A stretch of 64,000 nt of DNA from Tolypothrix bouteillei VB521301 (GTDB lineage: Bacteria; Cyanobacteriota; Cyanobacteriia; Cyanobacteriales; Nostocaceae). Shown in pieces: positions 18,339 through 28,585 of the stretch. The notes under the pieces are model-generated. The model was not told the origin of the DNA. It saw nothing but the letters and a program-made list of their open reading frames with translations, and ran no database searches. Within the stretch, counting starts at the first letter, position 1. Every line of letters starts with the position of its first letter. The translations under genes and the position numbers were made by a program. The DNA lies in contig NZ_JHEG04000001.1 of NCBI RefSeq assembly GCF_000760695.4, positions 7,030,478 through 7,094,477 of the forward strand, in the 5' to 3' direction.

Positions 18339-18977
18339 ATTAAAAGTATCTTTGAGAACAGTACGGGCTGCTAAATGATTGCGAGTGGAAGTCAAAATTT
18401 CTGATTCTCTTTGCAAACGCTCTGCCGTATCTTGAAGCTCTAACAATGCTTGCTGCTCGGCGGCAACACCATAAAGGTTGCTTGCAATCCAGTAAGATAG
18501 CTCTATAGGTAAGTCTGGCAAATCATCAGGTAACTCGATGTTTTGGTCTGTCAGTTTTGCTGACAACCTGACTACATCTCGCAGCAGTTGTTCTACGTCA
18601 GTTGCTAAAGGTCTTAAATCTTTTACAGGGGGTTTGTCTTCAATCCACTCGACCAAACCTACCCGGTAGGGCTTTTCTCTGACATACTTGAGAAGACGAA
18701 ACCTCTGTTGCCCTAACGTTAACATCTTCATCCGATCGTCAGGCATGCGCTGATAGTGAATGATTTCCGCACAGCAACCAACATTAGCGATCGTACCTCT
18801 TACCGGATCGACCATCAAAACACCAAACCTGCGATCGCTCTCCAGAATCGTGTTCATCATAATTCTGTAGCGAAATTCAAAGATATGCAGGGGTAATGGT
18901 CTAGTAGGGAACAAAACTACTTCTGGCAACGGGAACAGAGGTAGTTCGCAAACAGCAATTTTAGAAGTTGATGTCAT
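18336..18977 (-). CDS. LON peptidase substrate-binding domain protein
   Basis: 213-aa protein with only the N-terminal substrate-binding (LAN/PUA-like) domain of Lon: ELPLFPLPEVVLFPTRPLPL, then HIFEFRYRIMMN, then RFGVLMVDPVRG, then a helical C-terminus. It has no AAA or protease domain. Stand-alone forms are widespread in cyanobacteria, and their role is unknown; they may be accessory to proteolysis. Confidence 0.88.
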   Translation of the reverse strand: MTSTSKIAVCELPLFPLPEVVLFPTRPLPLHIFEFRYRIMMNTILESDRRFGVLMVDPVRGTIANVGCCAEIIHYQRMPDDRMKMLTLGQQRFRLLKYVREKPYRVGLVEWIEDKPPVKDLRPLATDVEQLLRDVVRLSAKLTDQNIELPDDLPDLPIELSYWIASNLYGVAAEQQALLELQDTAERLQRESEILTSTRNHLAARTVLKDTFN

Positions 18978-19070
18978 GTTTCCTATGTATAAATTTTTCA
19001 GTCTTAAATATTTATTTTTCTTTACTTTTCCCCTACTTTCTCATATTCTATCATTTCGACCTTAAAGCAA

Positions 19071-19112
19071 ATAAAAAACCCTGAAAAAATCTTTCTCAGG
19101 GCTTTGTTATTT
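19071..19112 (-). terminator. Intrinsic terminator at the end of the str operon
   Basis: Read on the minus strand, CCCTGA and TCAGGG (19096-19101 and 19079-19084) pair around an A/T loop that can extend the stem, and the hairpin is followed by TTTTTTAT. On the plus strand a T-rich tail also follows, so it may work both ways. It lies about 100 bases past the rpsJ stop. Confidence 0.75.
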
Positions 19113-19127
19113 TTTATACATGATTGC

Positions 19128-19210
19128 GAGTTAGTAGTTGGTAGTTAGTGGTTAGAAATACAAGTGGGTGAGCTGTGCCTACCAACTAACAACTAACTAA
19201 TAACTATAAT
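19128..19210. repeat. STRR inverted array (GTTAGTG type) downstream of rpsJ
   Basis: GTTAGTA, GTTGGTA, GTTAGTG units face AACTAACAACTAACTAATAA on the other side, forming a long imperfect hairpin. The right arm contains the rpsJ stop codon. Confidence 0.65.
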
Positions 19211-19521
19211 TTCACTTCAATATCCACACCAGAAGGAAGATCCAGTTTCATCAAAGCATCGATAGTCTTGGAAGAAGGCTGATAAATGTCAATGATTCGG
19301 CGATGGGTGCGGGTTTCAAAATGTTCGCGTGAATCTTTATCTACGTGGGGAGAACGCAACACACAGTAGATACGGCGTTTTGTAGGAAGAGGAATCGGTC
19401 CGATAGCTGTCGCATTGGTGCGGTTAGCTGTGTCTACAATCTTCTCGCAAGATGTGTCCAGCAAGCGACGGTCAAAAGCTTGTAAACGAATTCTAATCTT
19501 TTGCTGCTGTAGTGTTGCCAT
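19204..19521 (-). CDS. rpsJ: 30S ribosomal protein S10
   Basis: 105-aa S10 (NusE), a small-subunit protein that also takes part in antitermination. The sequence [21 protein letters not shown], with [19 protein letters not shown] and [15 protein letters not shown], is typical. In cyanobacteria it ends the str cluster, as here after tuf. A strong hairpin with T-run lies between tuf and rpsJ, so rpsJ expression may depend on readthrough or on its own promoter. Confidence 0.95.
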   Translation of the reverse strand: MATLQQQKIRIRLQAFDRRLLDTSCEKIVDTANRTNATAIGPIPLPTKRRIYCVLRSPHVDKDSREHFETRTHRRIIDIYQPSSKTIDALMKLDLPSGVDIEVKL

Positions 19522-19621
19522 TTTTAATTGTCCAGGTTCTGATTGGGTTGGTTAGTGGTTGGTGGTTAGTGGTTAGTAGAACAATTCACAACTAACAACT
19601 AACCACTAACAATAAAGCGTG

Positions 19622-19653
19622 AAAAAAGCAGAGATGTATTATACCATCTCTGC
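19622..19653 (-). terminator. Intrinsic terminator between tuf and rpsJ
   Basis: GCAGAGATG (19628-19636) and CATCTCTGC (19645-19653) form a perfect 9-bp stem with an 8-base loop. On the minus strand the hairpin is followed by TTTTTT (complement of 19622-19627), a textbook intrinsic terminator directly after the tuf stop. It would split rpsJ from the rest of the operon at least in part. Confidence 0.8.
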
Positions 19654-19680
19654 TCCTTTTTTAGTTAAGGTGCAAAGGTA

Positions 19681-20910
19681 CTATTTGAGGATCTTAGAAA
19701 CAACACCAGCACCGATGGTACGACCACCTTCACGAATAGCGAAGCGCATTCCTTGCTCGATCGCGATGGCGTTGATGAGTTCTACACTCACTTTGATACG
19801 GTCACCGGGCATAACCATTTCTGCTTCACTGCCATCATCACTGGTGAAAGCTTTGATGGTGCCGGTTACGTCTGTTGTCCGCACGTAGAACTGAGGGCGG
19901 TAGCCAGCGAAGAAGGGTGTTTTGCGACCACCTTCTTTTTCTGTCAATACGTACACTTCACCTTCAAATTGGGTGTGTGGAGTGATAGAACCGGGCTTAG
20001 CAATTACCATTCCCCGTTCAATATCATTTTTTTGGATACCGCGCAGTAGTATTCCGGCGTTATCCCCAGCCATACCTTCTTCAAGACTCTTCTTGAACAT
20101 CTCGATACCGGTAACGGTGGTGCTGCGAGTTGGTTTGATACCAACAAGTTCCACGTTATCGCCGATTTTGACTTTACCCCGTTCAATACGTCCGGTAGCT
20201 ACTGTACCGCGACCCGTGATGGAGAACACGTCTTCTACTGCCATCAGGAAGGGCTTATCAACATCGCGCTCTGGGGTGGGGATGTAGGAGTCTACAGCAT
20301 CCATCAGTGAGTATATTTTATCTACCCACTTGTCATCGCCCCGTTGTGTTTTGGGGTTAGCAGTCATTTTTTCCAGCGCTTGCAAGCCAGAACCGATGAC
20401 AACGGGAATATCATCGCCAGGGAATTGGTAGCTAGAGAGAAGTTCGCGGACTTCCAATTCTACCAGTTCCAAAAGTTCTGCGTCGTCCACCATGTCTTCT
20501 TTATTCAAGAAAACAACCAAGCTGGGTACACCCACCTGTCTTGCCAAGAGGATGTGTTCGCGGGTTTGAGGCATGGGTCCGTCAGCTGCGGAAACCACTA
20601 GAATGGCACCATCCATCTGAGCAGCACCGGTGATCATGTTTTTCACATAGTCAGCGTGTCCGGGACAGTCTACGTGAGCATAGTGCCGATTTGCGGTTTC
20701 ATACTCTACGTGAGCGGTGTTGATGGTAATACCCCGTGCCTTTTCTTCTGGAGCAGCATCAATTTCATCGTACTTTCTTGCTTGTGCCTGACCCAGAGCT
20801 GACAAGGTCATGGTGATAGCTGCTGTTAAAGTGGTTTTACCGTGGTCAACGTGACCGATAGTACCGATGTTGACGTGGGGTTTATTCCTTTCAAACTTTG
20901 CGCGTGCCAT
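19681..20910 (-). CDS. tuf: Elongation factor Tu
   Basis: 409-aa GTPase that brings aminoacyl-tRNA to the ribosome. G1 GHVDHGKT (residue 18 onward), G3 [13 protein letters not shown]4 NKED, then domains 2 and 3 with [19 protein letters not shown] and the C-terminal [12 protein letters not shown]. Length and motifs are normal for cyanobacteria. The gene begins 22 bases after fusA ends and is followed by a terminator hairpin. Confidence 0.97.
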   Translation of the reverse strand: MARAKFERNKPHVNIGTIGHVDHGKTTLTAAITMTLSALGQAQARKYDEIDAAPEEKARGITINTAHVEYETANRHYAHVDCPGHADYVKNMITGAAQMDGAILVVSAADGPMPQTREHILLARQVGVPSLVVFLNKEDMVDDAELLELVELEVRELLSSYQFPGDDIPVVIGSGLQALEKMTANPKTQRGDDKWVDKIYSLMDAVDSYIPTPERDVDKPFLMAVEDVFSITGRGTVATGRIERGKVKIGDNVELVGIKPTRSTTVTGIEMFKKSLEEGMAGDNAGILLRGIQKNDIERGMVIAKPGSITPHTQFEGEVYVLTEKEGGRKTPFFAGYRPQFYVRTTDVTGTIKAFTSDDGSEAEMVMPGDRIKVSVELINAIAIEQGMRFAIREGGRTIGAGVVSKILK

Positions 20911-20932
20911 GAATGCTAATTTCCTTTACTAA

Positions 20933-23011
20933 TTAAGCGTTCCCTTTGCTTTTAGCGATGATTGCCTCAGCTACGTTGCGAGGTACTTCTTCATAGTTGC
21001 TAAATTCCATTGAGAAGATGCCCCGACCTTGAGTCTTAGACCGGATGTCAGTAGCGTAGCCAAACATCTCTGACAGTGGTACTTTGGCAGTGACTTTAGC
21101 AAGCCCTGCTTCAGATCCCATGCCCTCAATTTGTCCGCGACGGGAATTGAGGTCGCCCATTACATCCCCAAGGAAGTTTTCGGGAACTTCTACCTCAACT
21201 TTCATCATAGGCTCTAACAGAATGGGTGTAGCCTTCATGGCTGCTTCTTTCACTGCCATTGAACCAGCAATTTTGAAAGCCATTTCTGAAGAGTCTACTT
21301 CGTGATAAGACCCATCGACTAAGGTTGCCTTGATATCGATGAGTGGGTATCCAGCTAATATGCCAGATTCGCAGGTTTCTTTGATACCTGCTTCTACAGG
21401 GGATACGTACTCTTTAGGTACGGAACCACCTACAATCTTGGAGACAAATTCAAAACCGCTTCCGGGTTCCCCTGGCTCCAAGTCAATCACAACGTGACCG
21501 TACTGACCTTTACCACCACTTTGCCGGATGAATTTACCTTCTACTCTGGTTACGGGTTTGCGAATGGTTTCGCGGTAAGCAACCTGTGGCGCACCAACGT
21601 TTGCTTCCACTTTGAATTCGCGTAACATCCTGTCTACCAGAATTTCGAGGTGAAGCTCGCCCATCCCTGCAATCACGGTTTGGTTGGTTTCCGGATTCAC
21701 GCTCACGCGGAAGGTGGGGTCTTCTTCCGAGAGAGATTGTAGAGCCTTGGACAATTTGTCCATGTCGTTCTTGGTTTTGGGTTCAACCGCCACCGAGATA
21801 ACAGGCTCGGGAATGTATAGGGATTCGAGAATGACTGGCGAACCTTCATCACATAGCGTGTCACCTGTCAAGGTATCTTTCAATCCCAATGCAGCTCCCA
21901 AATCGCCGGCTCTGAGTTCGTCAACATCCAATCGGTCGTCTGCTTTTAATACCACCAACCGGGAAATCCGTTCTTTCTTTCCTTTGGTAGCATTGAGAAC
22001 GTAACTGCCCTTCTTCAGAACACCAGAATATACGCGAACGAATGTTAGACGACCGTATGGGTCTGCCATAATCTTGAAAGCCAGCGCTGATAGAGGTTCA
22101 TTGTCGTCAGCACGGCGTTCAACAGTTTCACCAGAAGATACTGTACCTTGGATTGGCGGTACATCAATTGGCGCGGGTAGGTAGTCTACCACTGCATCCA
22201 ACAGCAACTGTACGCCTTTGTTTTTGAATGCGGAACCACAAAGCATGGGCACGATCGTACCTGCATTTGTTCCTTTCCGCAGTGCTATGCGAATTTCTTC
22301 TTCGGTCAGTTCTTCGCCCTCGAAGTACTTGTTCATCAGCGCGTCGTCAGTTTCTGCGACTGCTTCAATCAACTTGGTGCGGTACTCTTCTACTTGAGCC
22401 GCCATATCTTCGGGAATCGCTGTTTCCTGAATATCGGTTCCTTGGTCGTTGTTGTAGATGTATGCGCTCATCTTCACCAAGTCAACGATTCCTTTGAAAT
22501 CGCTTTCACTGCCTATGGGTAACTGAATGGCAATAGCATTTGCCCGCAGGCGATCGCGTACTTGATCGTAAACTTTATAGAAGCTTGCGCCCGTGCGATC
22601 CATCTTGTTAACAAACACGATGCGAGGCACTTTGTAGCGGTCTGCTTGACGCCATACAGTTTCTGTTTGGGGTTGTACGCCACCTACAGAACATAGCACT
22701 GTAATAACACCATCTAGCACCCGCATGGACCGCTCTACTTCTATAGTGAAGTCTACGTGTCCGGGAGTATCAATAATGTTAATTTGATGGTTTTTCCAAC
22801 TGGTACTGATAGCAGCAGCAGTAATAGTAATTCCCCGCTCTCTCTCCTGTTCCATCCAGTCGGTTACAGCGGTTCCTTCGTGAACTTCACCAATCTTATG
22901 AATTATCCCAGAGTAAAATAATATTCTCTCTGTTGTTGTGGTTTTGCCCGCATCTATATGCGCCGCAATACCTATGTTGCGTACCTTCTCTAGCGGGTGG
23001 TTACGTGCCAC
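20933..23011 (-). CDS. fusA: Elongation factor G
   Basis: 692-aa translocase GTPase. G1 [14 protein letters not shown], switch region [10 protein letters not shown]3 [10 protein letters not shown]4 NKMDRTGA, and domains III-V ending [20 protein letters not shown]. Length and order are those of a housekeeping EF-G rather than a mitochondrial-like paralogue. It is the third gene of the str operon. Confidence 0.97.
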   Translation of the reverse strand: MARNHPLEKVRNIGIAAHIDAGKTTTTERILFYSGIIHKIGEVHEGTAVTDWMEQERERGITITAAAISTSWKNHQINIIDTPGHVDFTIEVERSMRVLDGVITVLCSVGGVQPQTETVWRQADRYKVPRIVFVNKMDRTGASFYKVYDQVRDRLRANAIAIQLPIGSESDFKGIVDLVKMSAYIYNNDQGTDIQETAIPEDMAAQVEEYRTKLIEAVAETDDALMNKYFEGEELTEEEIRIALRKGTNAGTIVPMLCGSAFKNKGVQLLLDAVVDYLPAPIDVPPIQGTVSSGETVERRADDNEPLSALAFKIMADPYGRLTFVRVYSGVLKKGSYVLNATKGKKERISRLVVLKADDRLDVDELRAGDLGAALGLKDTLTGDTLCDEGSPVILESLYIPEPVISVAVEPKTKNDMDKLSKALQSLSEEDPTFRVSVNPETNQTVIAGMGELHLEILVDRMLREFKVEANVGAPQVAYRETIRKPVTRVEGKFIRQSGGKGQYGHVVIDLEPGEPGSGFEFVSKIVGGSVPKEYVSPVEAGIKETCESGILAGYPLIDIKATLVDGSYHEVDSSEMAFKIAGSMAVKEAAMKATPILLEPMMKVEVEVPENFLGDVMGDLNSRRGQIEGMGSEAGLAKVTAKVPLSEMFGYATDIRSKTQGRGIFSMEFSNYEEVPRNVAEAIIAKSKGNA

Positions 23012-23094
23012 AGCTGCCTCCTATAGTTTTCGCCTCATGATATCTTGTATATTACACTTTGTTAAGATAGTATACTTCTACGGAAAACCGTCTT

Positions 23095-23180
23095 TTGAAT
23101 TATGAATTATGAATTGTGAATTATGAAATTTTGAGTCATTCAGCCTTTTTCACCATTCATCATTCATAATTCATAATTCT
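23095..23180. repeat. STRR hairpin between rpsG and fusA
   Basis: GAATTATGAATTATGAATTG on the left faces CATTCATAATTCATAATTCT on the right, giving an imperfect stem of more than 20 bp. It lies within the str operon, 85-170 bases upstream of fusA and close to the rpsG stop. Confidence 0.75.
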
Positions 23181-23651
23181 TTAGTAGCGATAATGTGCAA
23201 ATGCTTTATTCGCTTCTGCCATGCGGTGCGTTTCTTCCCGCTTGCGAATGGCGTTCCCGGTTTCGTTTGCTGCATCCATCAACTCGTTTGCCAGTCTACC
23301 TGCCATCGTTCGACCCGGTCTAGATCTTGAGAACTGAACCAGCCAACGTAACGCAAGAGTTGTACCTCTTTCAGAACGGACTTCCATTGGAACTTGATAG
23401 GTAGCACCACCTACACGTCGGGCTTTCACCTCTACCAATGGAGTGGCGTTTCTTACTGCTCTTTCAAAAACTTCTAATGGATCGCCTCCAGTCCGTTCTT
23501 GAATCGTTTTCATAGCATCATAAACAATGCGTGCGGCTAACGATTTTTTGCCATGACGCATAATACGTCTAATCATCATACTGATAAGACGGCTATTGTA
23601 TACAGAGTCAGAAGGAACTGGACGCCTTTGAATTACACCTCTACGAGACAT
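23181..23651 (-). CDS. rpsG: 30S ribosomal protein S7
   Basis: 156-aa S7, the primary 16S rRNA 3'-domain binder. Typical sequence: [20 protein letters not shown], then [21 protein letters not shown] and the C-terminal [21 protein letters not shown]. Second gene of the str operon. Confidence 0.96.
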   Translation of the reverse strand: MSRRGVIQRRPVPSDSVYNSRLISMMIRRIMRHGKKSLAARIVYDAMKTIQERTGGDPLEVFERAVRNATPLVEVKARRVGGATYQVPMEVRSERGTTLALRWLVQFSRSRPGRTMAGRLANELMDAANETGNAIRKREETHRMAEANKAFAHYRY

Positions 23652-23684
23652 ACTTAGTAACCTTTAGTTTCGATCTTGCAATAG

Positions 23685-23870
23685 GGAGTAGGGTTTATGA
23701 GGTCGGAGTTAGGGGGTTGGGGTCAGGGGTTAAAAATCGCTTCATTCCTACTCCCCAGTTCCCAATCCTCTGTCCCCAATCCCCAGTCCGCTACTTCATT
23801 CAATCTCTACATAAAGTGCCAAGTGCTGAGGAAAACGCGTGTTGCTCAGCACTCAATACTCAGCACTACT
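23685..23870. repeat. Repeat-filled spacer between rpsL and rpsG
   Basis: This 219-base gap holds G-rich heptamers (GGGAGTAGGG, GTTGGGGTCAGGGG) facing C-rich ones (CCCAGTTCCCAATCC, CCCCAATCCCCAGTCC), and a separate perfect 9-bp hairpin, AGTGCTGAG (23822-23830) with CTCAGCACT (23845-23853). It looks like successive repeat insertions within a ribosomal operon. Confidence 0.7.
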
Positions 23871-24248
23871 TTATGCTTTTTTAGGACGTTTCGTTCCATA
23901 CTTAGAACGACCTTGTTTGCGGTCTTTGACTCCGGCTGTATCTAAGGTTCCACGAATAATGTGGTATCTCACGCCTGGTAAGTCCTTAACCCTACCGCCA
24001 CGAATCATAACCACTGAGTGTTCTTGCAGGTTGTGACCAATTCCTGGAATGTAGGCTGTGACCTCAAATCCAGATGTTAATCTTACCCTCGCGACTTTGC
24101 GTAAAGCTGAGTTAGGCTTTTTGGGTGTGGTAGTGTATACTCTAGTACACACACCTCGGCGCTGAGGGCATTCCTTCAGAGCTGGGGACTTGGTTTTCTG
24201 ACGCGCTTTTTCGCGTTCAGTACGTATAAGTTGCTGTATTGTTGGCAT
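23871..24248 (-). CDS. rpsL: 30S ribosomal protein S12
   Basis: 125-aa S12 of the decoding centre. [20 protein letters not shown] start, [37 protein letters not shown] containing the streptomycin-resistance lysine region in its wild-type form, and the basic C-terminus [10 protein letters not shown]. First gene of the str operon. Confidence 0.97.
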   Translation of the reverse strand: MPTIQQLIRTEREKARQKTKSPALKECPQRRGVCTRVYTTTPKKPNSALRKVARVRLTSGFEVTAYIPGIGHNLQEHSVVMIRGGRVKDLPGVRYHIIRGTLDTAGVKDRKQGRSKYGTKRPKKA

Positions 24249-24334
24249 GAGTTACAGCGCGAAAAGCTGCTTTTATTCTAAGTAACAACAAATCCTGATT
24301 ATAGCTTTTCTTTTGGGTTTTGTGTCAAGTTTTT

Positions 24335-24402
24335 TTGTCATTTGTCATTCGCCCTTTGTCCTTTGCCTCAATCAATAGCAAATGACAAATGACGAATGGC
24401 AA
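24335..24402. repeat. STRR inverted array (GTCATTT type) upstream of rpsL
   Basis: TTGTCATTTGTCATTCG on the left faces CAAATGACAAATGACGAATG on the right. It sits between rpsL and the end of the IscA-like gene's upstream neighbour region, about 90 bases before rpsL, so it may shape the operon leader. Confidence 0.7.
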
Positions 24403-24436
24403 TTTTTGTTTCACTTAGGACTCTCGATCGCAAGCC

Positions 24437-24769
24437 CTATTCCTTCACTATTGAGAAAGAATTACCACAACCGCAGCTAGCGCTTGCTTGAGGGTTTTGG
24501 AAGCGAAAGCCCCCACCCATCAAATCTTCTGAGTAATCTACAGTTAAACCGTCAACATATTTTTGGCTCTCAGCATCTATAACCACTTGAAGACCACTAG
24601 TGGTAACAACGCGATCGCCAAGCTTCGCTGCCTCATCAAAAGACATATCATAGTAAAACCCGGAACAACCACCGGATTTAACTGCTAGGCGAAAAAATGT
24701 GTATGACGGCTGCTGCTTTGATTTGAGTCGCTCAATTTCATTAGCAGCTGCTGAACTCAGTTGAATCAT
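24437..24769 (-). CDS. Iron-sulfur cluster assembly protein, IscA/SufA/HesB family
   Basis: 110-aa A-type carrier that delivers Fe-S clusters. The conserved cysteines are visible: one in SGGCSGFYY and two in SCGCGNSF near the C-terminus. The start complementary to 24767-24769 (MIQLSSAAANEI) is favoured because GGAG lies five bases upstream; a frame extension to 24781 adds four residues. It precedes the str operon on the same strand. Confidence 0.9.
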   Translation of the reverse strand: MIQLSSAAANEIERLKSKQQPSYTFFRLAVKSGGCSGFYYDMSFDEAAKLGDRVVTTSGLQVVIDAESQKYVDGLTVDYSEDLMGGGFRFQNPQASASCGCGNSFSIVKE

Positions 24770-25056
24770 CGCGCTCCGCAATGCAATTAAAACTCATGCT
24801 ACGATATTATATCAAAAATTTAGCGCTGATTTCTTCACAATATTTAGTTTGGCAAGCAATACCCACCAACCGTAGCATTCAACATACTAAAAGGACAGGC
24901 AAAGCACTGACCCACAAAACCAAAATTGGCTTGTGGCATACAGCCTTTAACCCGTCCTTAACCACTCAAGGTGAACTAACGTATTTGGTTTGGAATTTAT
25001 GGATAAAAACTTTCAGCCGTTACGATAAGATAAACGGTGCTGCCGCTCGGCCAGCG

Positions 25057-25488
25057 CTATTTTTGATTGGAATCTGGAGTACGAGCGTAGTCGTCTTGGT
25101 ATCGAACAATATCATCTTCACCTAAATACTCGCCATTTTGGACTTCAATTAATACCAAGGGAATAACACCAGGATTTTCCAAGCGATGAGCGGTACACTG
25201 AGGTACGTAAGTAGACTCGTTATTTCTCAGAAGCACTTCGCGATCGCCACAAACAACCTTAGCTGTACCGGAGACAACAATCCAGTGTTCGCTGCGATGG
25301 TGGTGCATTTGTAAGCTGAGGCGGTGTCCGGGCTTAACTTCAATACGTTTAATCTTGTATCCACGTCCTTCTTCGAGAACGGTAAAAGAACCCCAAGGAC
25401 GAAGTTCTGTAGCAGCAACGCCTCTAGCACTCACAGCTGGGGGAAGGGGCAATGTATTAGCTTGTGTTGCCTCTTGAATTTGAACCAT
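25057..25488 (-). CDS. Cupin protein, mannose-6-phosphate isomerase type II-like
   Basis: 143-aa single cupin resembling the C-terminal isomerase domain of bifunctional GDP-mannose pyrophosphorylase/phosphomannose isomerase. Motifs: RPWGSFTVLEEGRGYKIKRI, the metal-binding HHRSEHWIVVSGTA, and RLENPGVIPLVLIEVQNGEY. The nucleotidyltransferase domain is absent. It could be a stand-alone phosphomannose isomerase for polysaccharide precursors or a non-catalytic cupin. Confidence 0.85.
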   Translation of the reverse strand: MVQIQEATQANTLPLPPAVSARGVAATELRPWGSFTVLEEGRGYKIKRIEVKPGHRLSLQMHHHRSEHWIVVSGTAKVVCGDREVLLRNNESTYVPQCTAHRLENPGVIPLVLIEVQNGEYLGEDDIVRYQDDYARTPDSNQK

Positions 25489-25749
25489 AGTTACCTCATT
25501 ATTTTTTGACAGAACAAACCGTCAGTACCTGTAGAATATTGATGAAAAAAACGCAATCGATGTTTCAGATCTCTGGCAGTGACCGATTCATGCCACTTTG
25601 CCAACCATAGCAAATCAACTCTGGAAGTGTAATCAATGATTTCCGCAAAGTCACATCTCTACACGAATTCTTCATTAAAGAACATGGCGACTTATTAAAA
25701 GCTTTAAAGTGTTTGGGGACAAGGGGGGATAGGGGGTGCTCCCCACTCC

Positions 25750-27753
25750 CTACTTCCCCAAAAATACCCCAATTCCGTTATGAACGCGAGCTGCTGTATT
25801 GGGGGAACGATCGAGGAGTTGACCCCCCAAGTAAAGACTCGTAGAACTACCACCATCTAAATTGAGAGCATTTACACACCCCAAAAGCTGCATTAACTGC
25901 GCGTGTTCTGCTAAGGTAGGCCCAGCACCACCTGCACGATTGTGTACTGCAGCGATCGCTAAATTTCCTGTTGCTGTCGTACAAATTCCACTACGAACAG
26001 CTTTTTCTGCGATGAAAGCATCACTAAATTTTTCCCCTTTGGCATCAAGCACAATCTGACGGTTCCGCAACAATAATGGACCTGCCCCTACTATGTGGGA
26101 ATAGCGGTTAAACTCAGTGGAGATGGTAGAACTCTTAATCTGGATTGTGGAATTTACTGTTAATTGTAAGGCGTTAGCTGTAGCTAACCCGCGAAAAGTG
26201 AGTAGGTACCCATCTTGAGGAATGGGAATAGCTGTTTCTCCGGCTTTACCTGCTGTTATTTGATTGAGGATTTTATTTTGTTGTACAACCAGGATGACTT
26301 CGTTATCGGTAAGGGGGGTGTAGGTTGCTCCCCATGCAGGAGTGTAACGAGCAATGCCACTCTGAACGTAGCCACTATTTAAATAGAGAATCGGTAACTC
26401 TACCTTGTTTGGTACAATTATGCTTTCTTGTAAGGTGAGGCGATCGATGTAAAACTGTCCGGAATCATTCCAAGCGATCGCACCTCGATTGAGAATCGGT
26501 CCTGACAACCACAAACTATCCCGGCGAAGTGCGCCTAAAGGCAATCGATTATTACGGTTAAAATATCCACCATTAATAGCTGCAACTGCTGTTTGTTGTT
26601 GTGCGAATTGAACCAGAGGCGCGGTTCCAATCATCGTGTCAGAATTTGTCCAAATTGGTTTCAACTTTATCCCGCTTGTACGGGGATTAATTTCCAACCA
26701 CGTGACTGGAAAGCTATCTTGACCTAAACTCAAGTACTGCTGTCTCCATGTCAATCCTGTCGCCCATACAATGCGACGCTCTGGCATTGCATCGGGTCGA
26801 ATTTCTATGCTTAAGCGATTGGGGTTGGCTAAAGTATTAACCCGAGGAGCAAAACCAAAGGGAACGCTAAGTCTAACTATTGTTTGGTTGTTCGCAACTT
26901 CTACTTTTTGAATTAACGAGTCTGGTGTTGGAACTCGATCTGATAATGAAGTCCTTTCTTCCCTCCCTCTCTCACTCTCTCCCTCTCTCACTGCCAATAA
27001 ACTAGGATCGGCTATCCCTTCTACAGTCACTACCCATTCTCGATTTGGTGGCGAGGTGGGCTTGGGCGGTGCGGTGTCAGCGTCAAGTGTTGAAGTTGGA
27101 GACTTTGGTACGGGTAATCCCTGTGAAATTTGCCAGGGAGTTGGACGATTTAAATTTATAATGATGGTATCACCTAAAGTTTGTCTATCCTGACGAATAT
27201 TCAATACCTGGGCATTTGGCGTAGAAATTACCAGAGTGTTACCATTCGCTTGTATCTTCCATCCGGCAGTATTAGCAAAGTTTGTTATGTCTAGATAGCG
27301 ATATCCTGTTGTTATTACACTGGTTAAAACAACAGGGTTGGTGGATGGTGAAAACCACTGTACTGGTTGTTGGGTAGGGTTGTTATTGTTTAATAAATCG
27401 ACTCCTAGTAATTGCTTGATAGCCCCATCATTCAGATGGGTGTTAAGCTTACCAGTCCGAGACTTTTGTTGCAACCAAGCCCCAGGTAAAATGCGCCCGT
27501 TAAGAGCAACTCGATCGCCATAGGAAACTACTCCCGGTAATGCAGGTGCCAAAGGTTGTGGTATTGTTTTTGGATTTGGTGCGCTTGATGTTGAAGGTTG
27601 TGCTTTGGCACTATCATATATATCTACCAGGCAAAGTAGAGTTGAAAGTACTGATGGTATTACAACCTTAAGAAAACGATCGCTACTTTTATTGAGTGCA
27701 AAACAGCAATCTCGTGTTAGGACACACCTCAGTATTCTTACCATAGTTACCAA
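25750..27753 (-). CDS. Phosphodiester glycosidase (NAGPA) family protein
   Basis: 667-aa probably exported protein: hydrophobic segment at about residues 28-50 ending in AKA, then a Pro-rich linker, an AMIN-like beta region, and a C-terminal NAGPA-type domain (about 390-665) with AAINGGYFNRNNRLPLGAL, AAVHNRAGGAGPT and LNLDGGSSTSLYLGG. The family removes sugar phosphodiesters; the bacterial substrates are mostly unknown. Residues 254-268 (REGESERGREER) are a low-complexity in-frame stretch encoded by CTCTCCCTC repeats. The start is uncertain; an internal Met could be used. Confidence 0.8.
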   Translation of the reverse strand: MVTMVRILRCVLTRDCCFALNKSSDRFLKVVIPSVLSTLLCLVDIYDSAKAQPSTSSAPNPKTIPQPLAPALPGVVSYGDRVALNGRILPGAWLQQKSRTGKLNTHLNDGAIKQLLGVDLLNNNNPTQQPVQWFSPSTNPVVLTSVITTGYRYLDITNFANTAGWKIQANGNTLVISTPNAQVLNIRQDRQTLGDTIIINLNRPTPWQISQGLPVPKSPTSTLDADTAPPKPTSPPNREWVVTVEGIADPSLLAVREGESERGREERTSLSDRVPTPDSLIQKVEVANNQTIVRLSVPFGFAPRVNTLANPNRLSIEIRPDAMPERRIVWATGLTWRQQYLSLGQDSFPVTWLEINPRTSGIKLKPIWTNSDTMIGTAPLVQFAQQQTAVAAINGGYFNRNNRLPLGALRRDSLWLSGPILNRGAIAWNDSGQFYIDRLTLQESIIVPNKVELPILYLNSGYVQSGIARYTPAWGATYTPLTDNEVILVVQQNKILNQITAGKAGETAIPIPQDGYLLTFRGLATANALQLTVNSTIQIKSSTISTEFNRYSHIVGAGPLLLRNRQIVLDAKGEKFSDAFIAEKAVRSGICTTATGNLAIAAVHNRAGGAGPTLAEHAQLMQLLGCVNALNLDGGSSTSLYLGGQLLDRSPNTAARVHNGIGVFLGK

Positions 27754-28585
27754 TGTATTTATGAAAACAATTTGGGCAACTCACTTCTTGAAACATCAAA
27801 AAATGATGACAAGAGTTTTGTTGTGATTGGAATGTGATATTGTATATATGGGCTTTTTATCTCTGAAAACAAGATTTTTTTTAAGAATGCGATTGTTACA
27901 AGAGTGCTATGCAATTTTTGATAATCGCAGACGTATTGGATTGCTGTAAAAAGAAGGATGAAGTATAAAGTATGAAGGATAAAGTGTACCTCACAGATGA
28001 AGTAGGGGCTAGGGATGCAGACACTGCGTGTTAAATATTTTTTTCGCAGATAAATTTAGAAATTTGTATCCATTCAACAGATGAAGCTTTTGCCCTTTAT
28101 CCTTTATTCTTATTCAGAAGTCAAGCAAGTGGCAATACAAGTAGCAAAGAATAACAAATAAAAAGTCAGAAAACACAAGAGATCTGTAGGATAGGAATTG
28201 TCAAATGGGTATATAGTGTAATACGCTGATTTTGTTGCTAAATCCGAATAATATTCCCGTTAAGAGTCGTGAGATCGTATTTCACATCTGTTTCGGGTAA
28301 ACCTCGCTTATTAAGTAGAAGATTGGAAAAGGACTGGGCAATTTACTTAGTGAGCGTACTTAAGTAAAAACTTATAAGTTCGGAAGTAGTTTAATTTACT
28401 CAGGATAAAGACATAAAAAAATATCCCAAAGATTTTAACACGGGTCAAACAAAAATAAAAGCCCGAAGTTAAAATTTTTTTTCCCTAAAAATCAGTCACT
28501 CTGTATTTTCCATCTTGCAATTTAGAAATTTTCCCAACCAGAAGTAGCAAAATTCGTAACTCACGTTGTCAGGGATAACAAAAGG
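27754..28585. other. Long intergenic region upstream of gltB with an STRR array
   Basis: About 830 AT-rich bases lie between divergent genes. An AAGTATG/AAGGATA heptamer array at about 27956-27990 faces CCCTTTATCCTTTATTCTTA near 28090-28110, forming an interrupted inverted repeat. I looked for an NtcA site (GTA-N8-TAC) before gltB and found none with correct spacing. No gene is seen. Confidence 0.5.

Noticed and set aside
24781-25125. 114-codon plus-strand open frame between the IscA-like and cupin genes
   Set aside because: It overlaps the 3' end of the cupin gene on the opposite strand, has no ribosome-binding site and no recognisable sequence.
28100-28585. Possible NtcA site upstream of gltB (GTATATAGTGTAATAC)
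   Set aside because: The GTA and TAC half-sites are separated by 10 bases instead of 8, and no better match was found.
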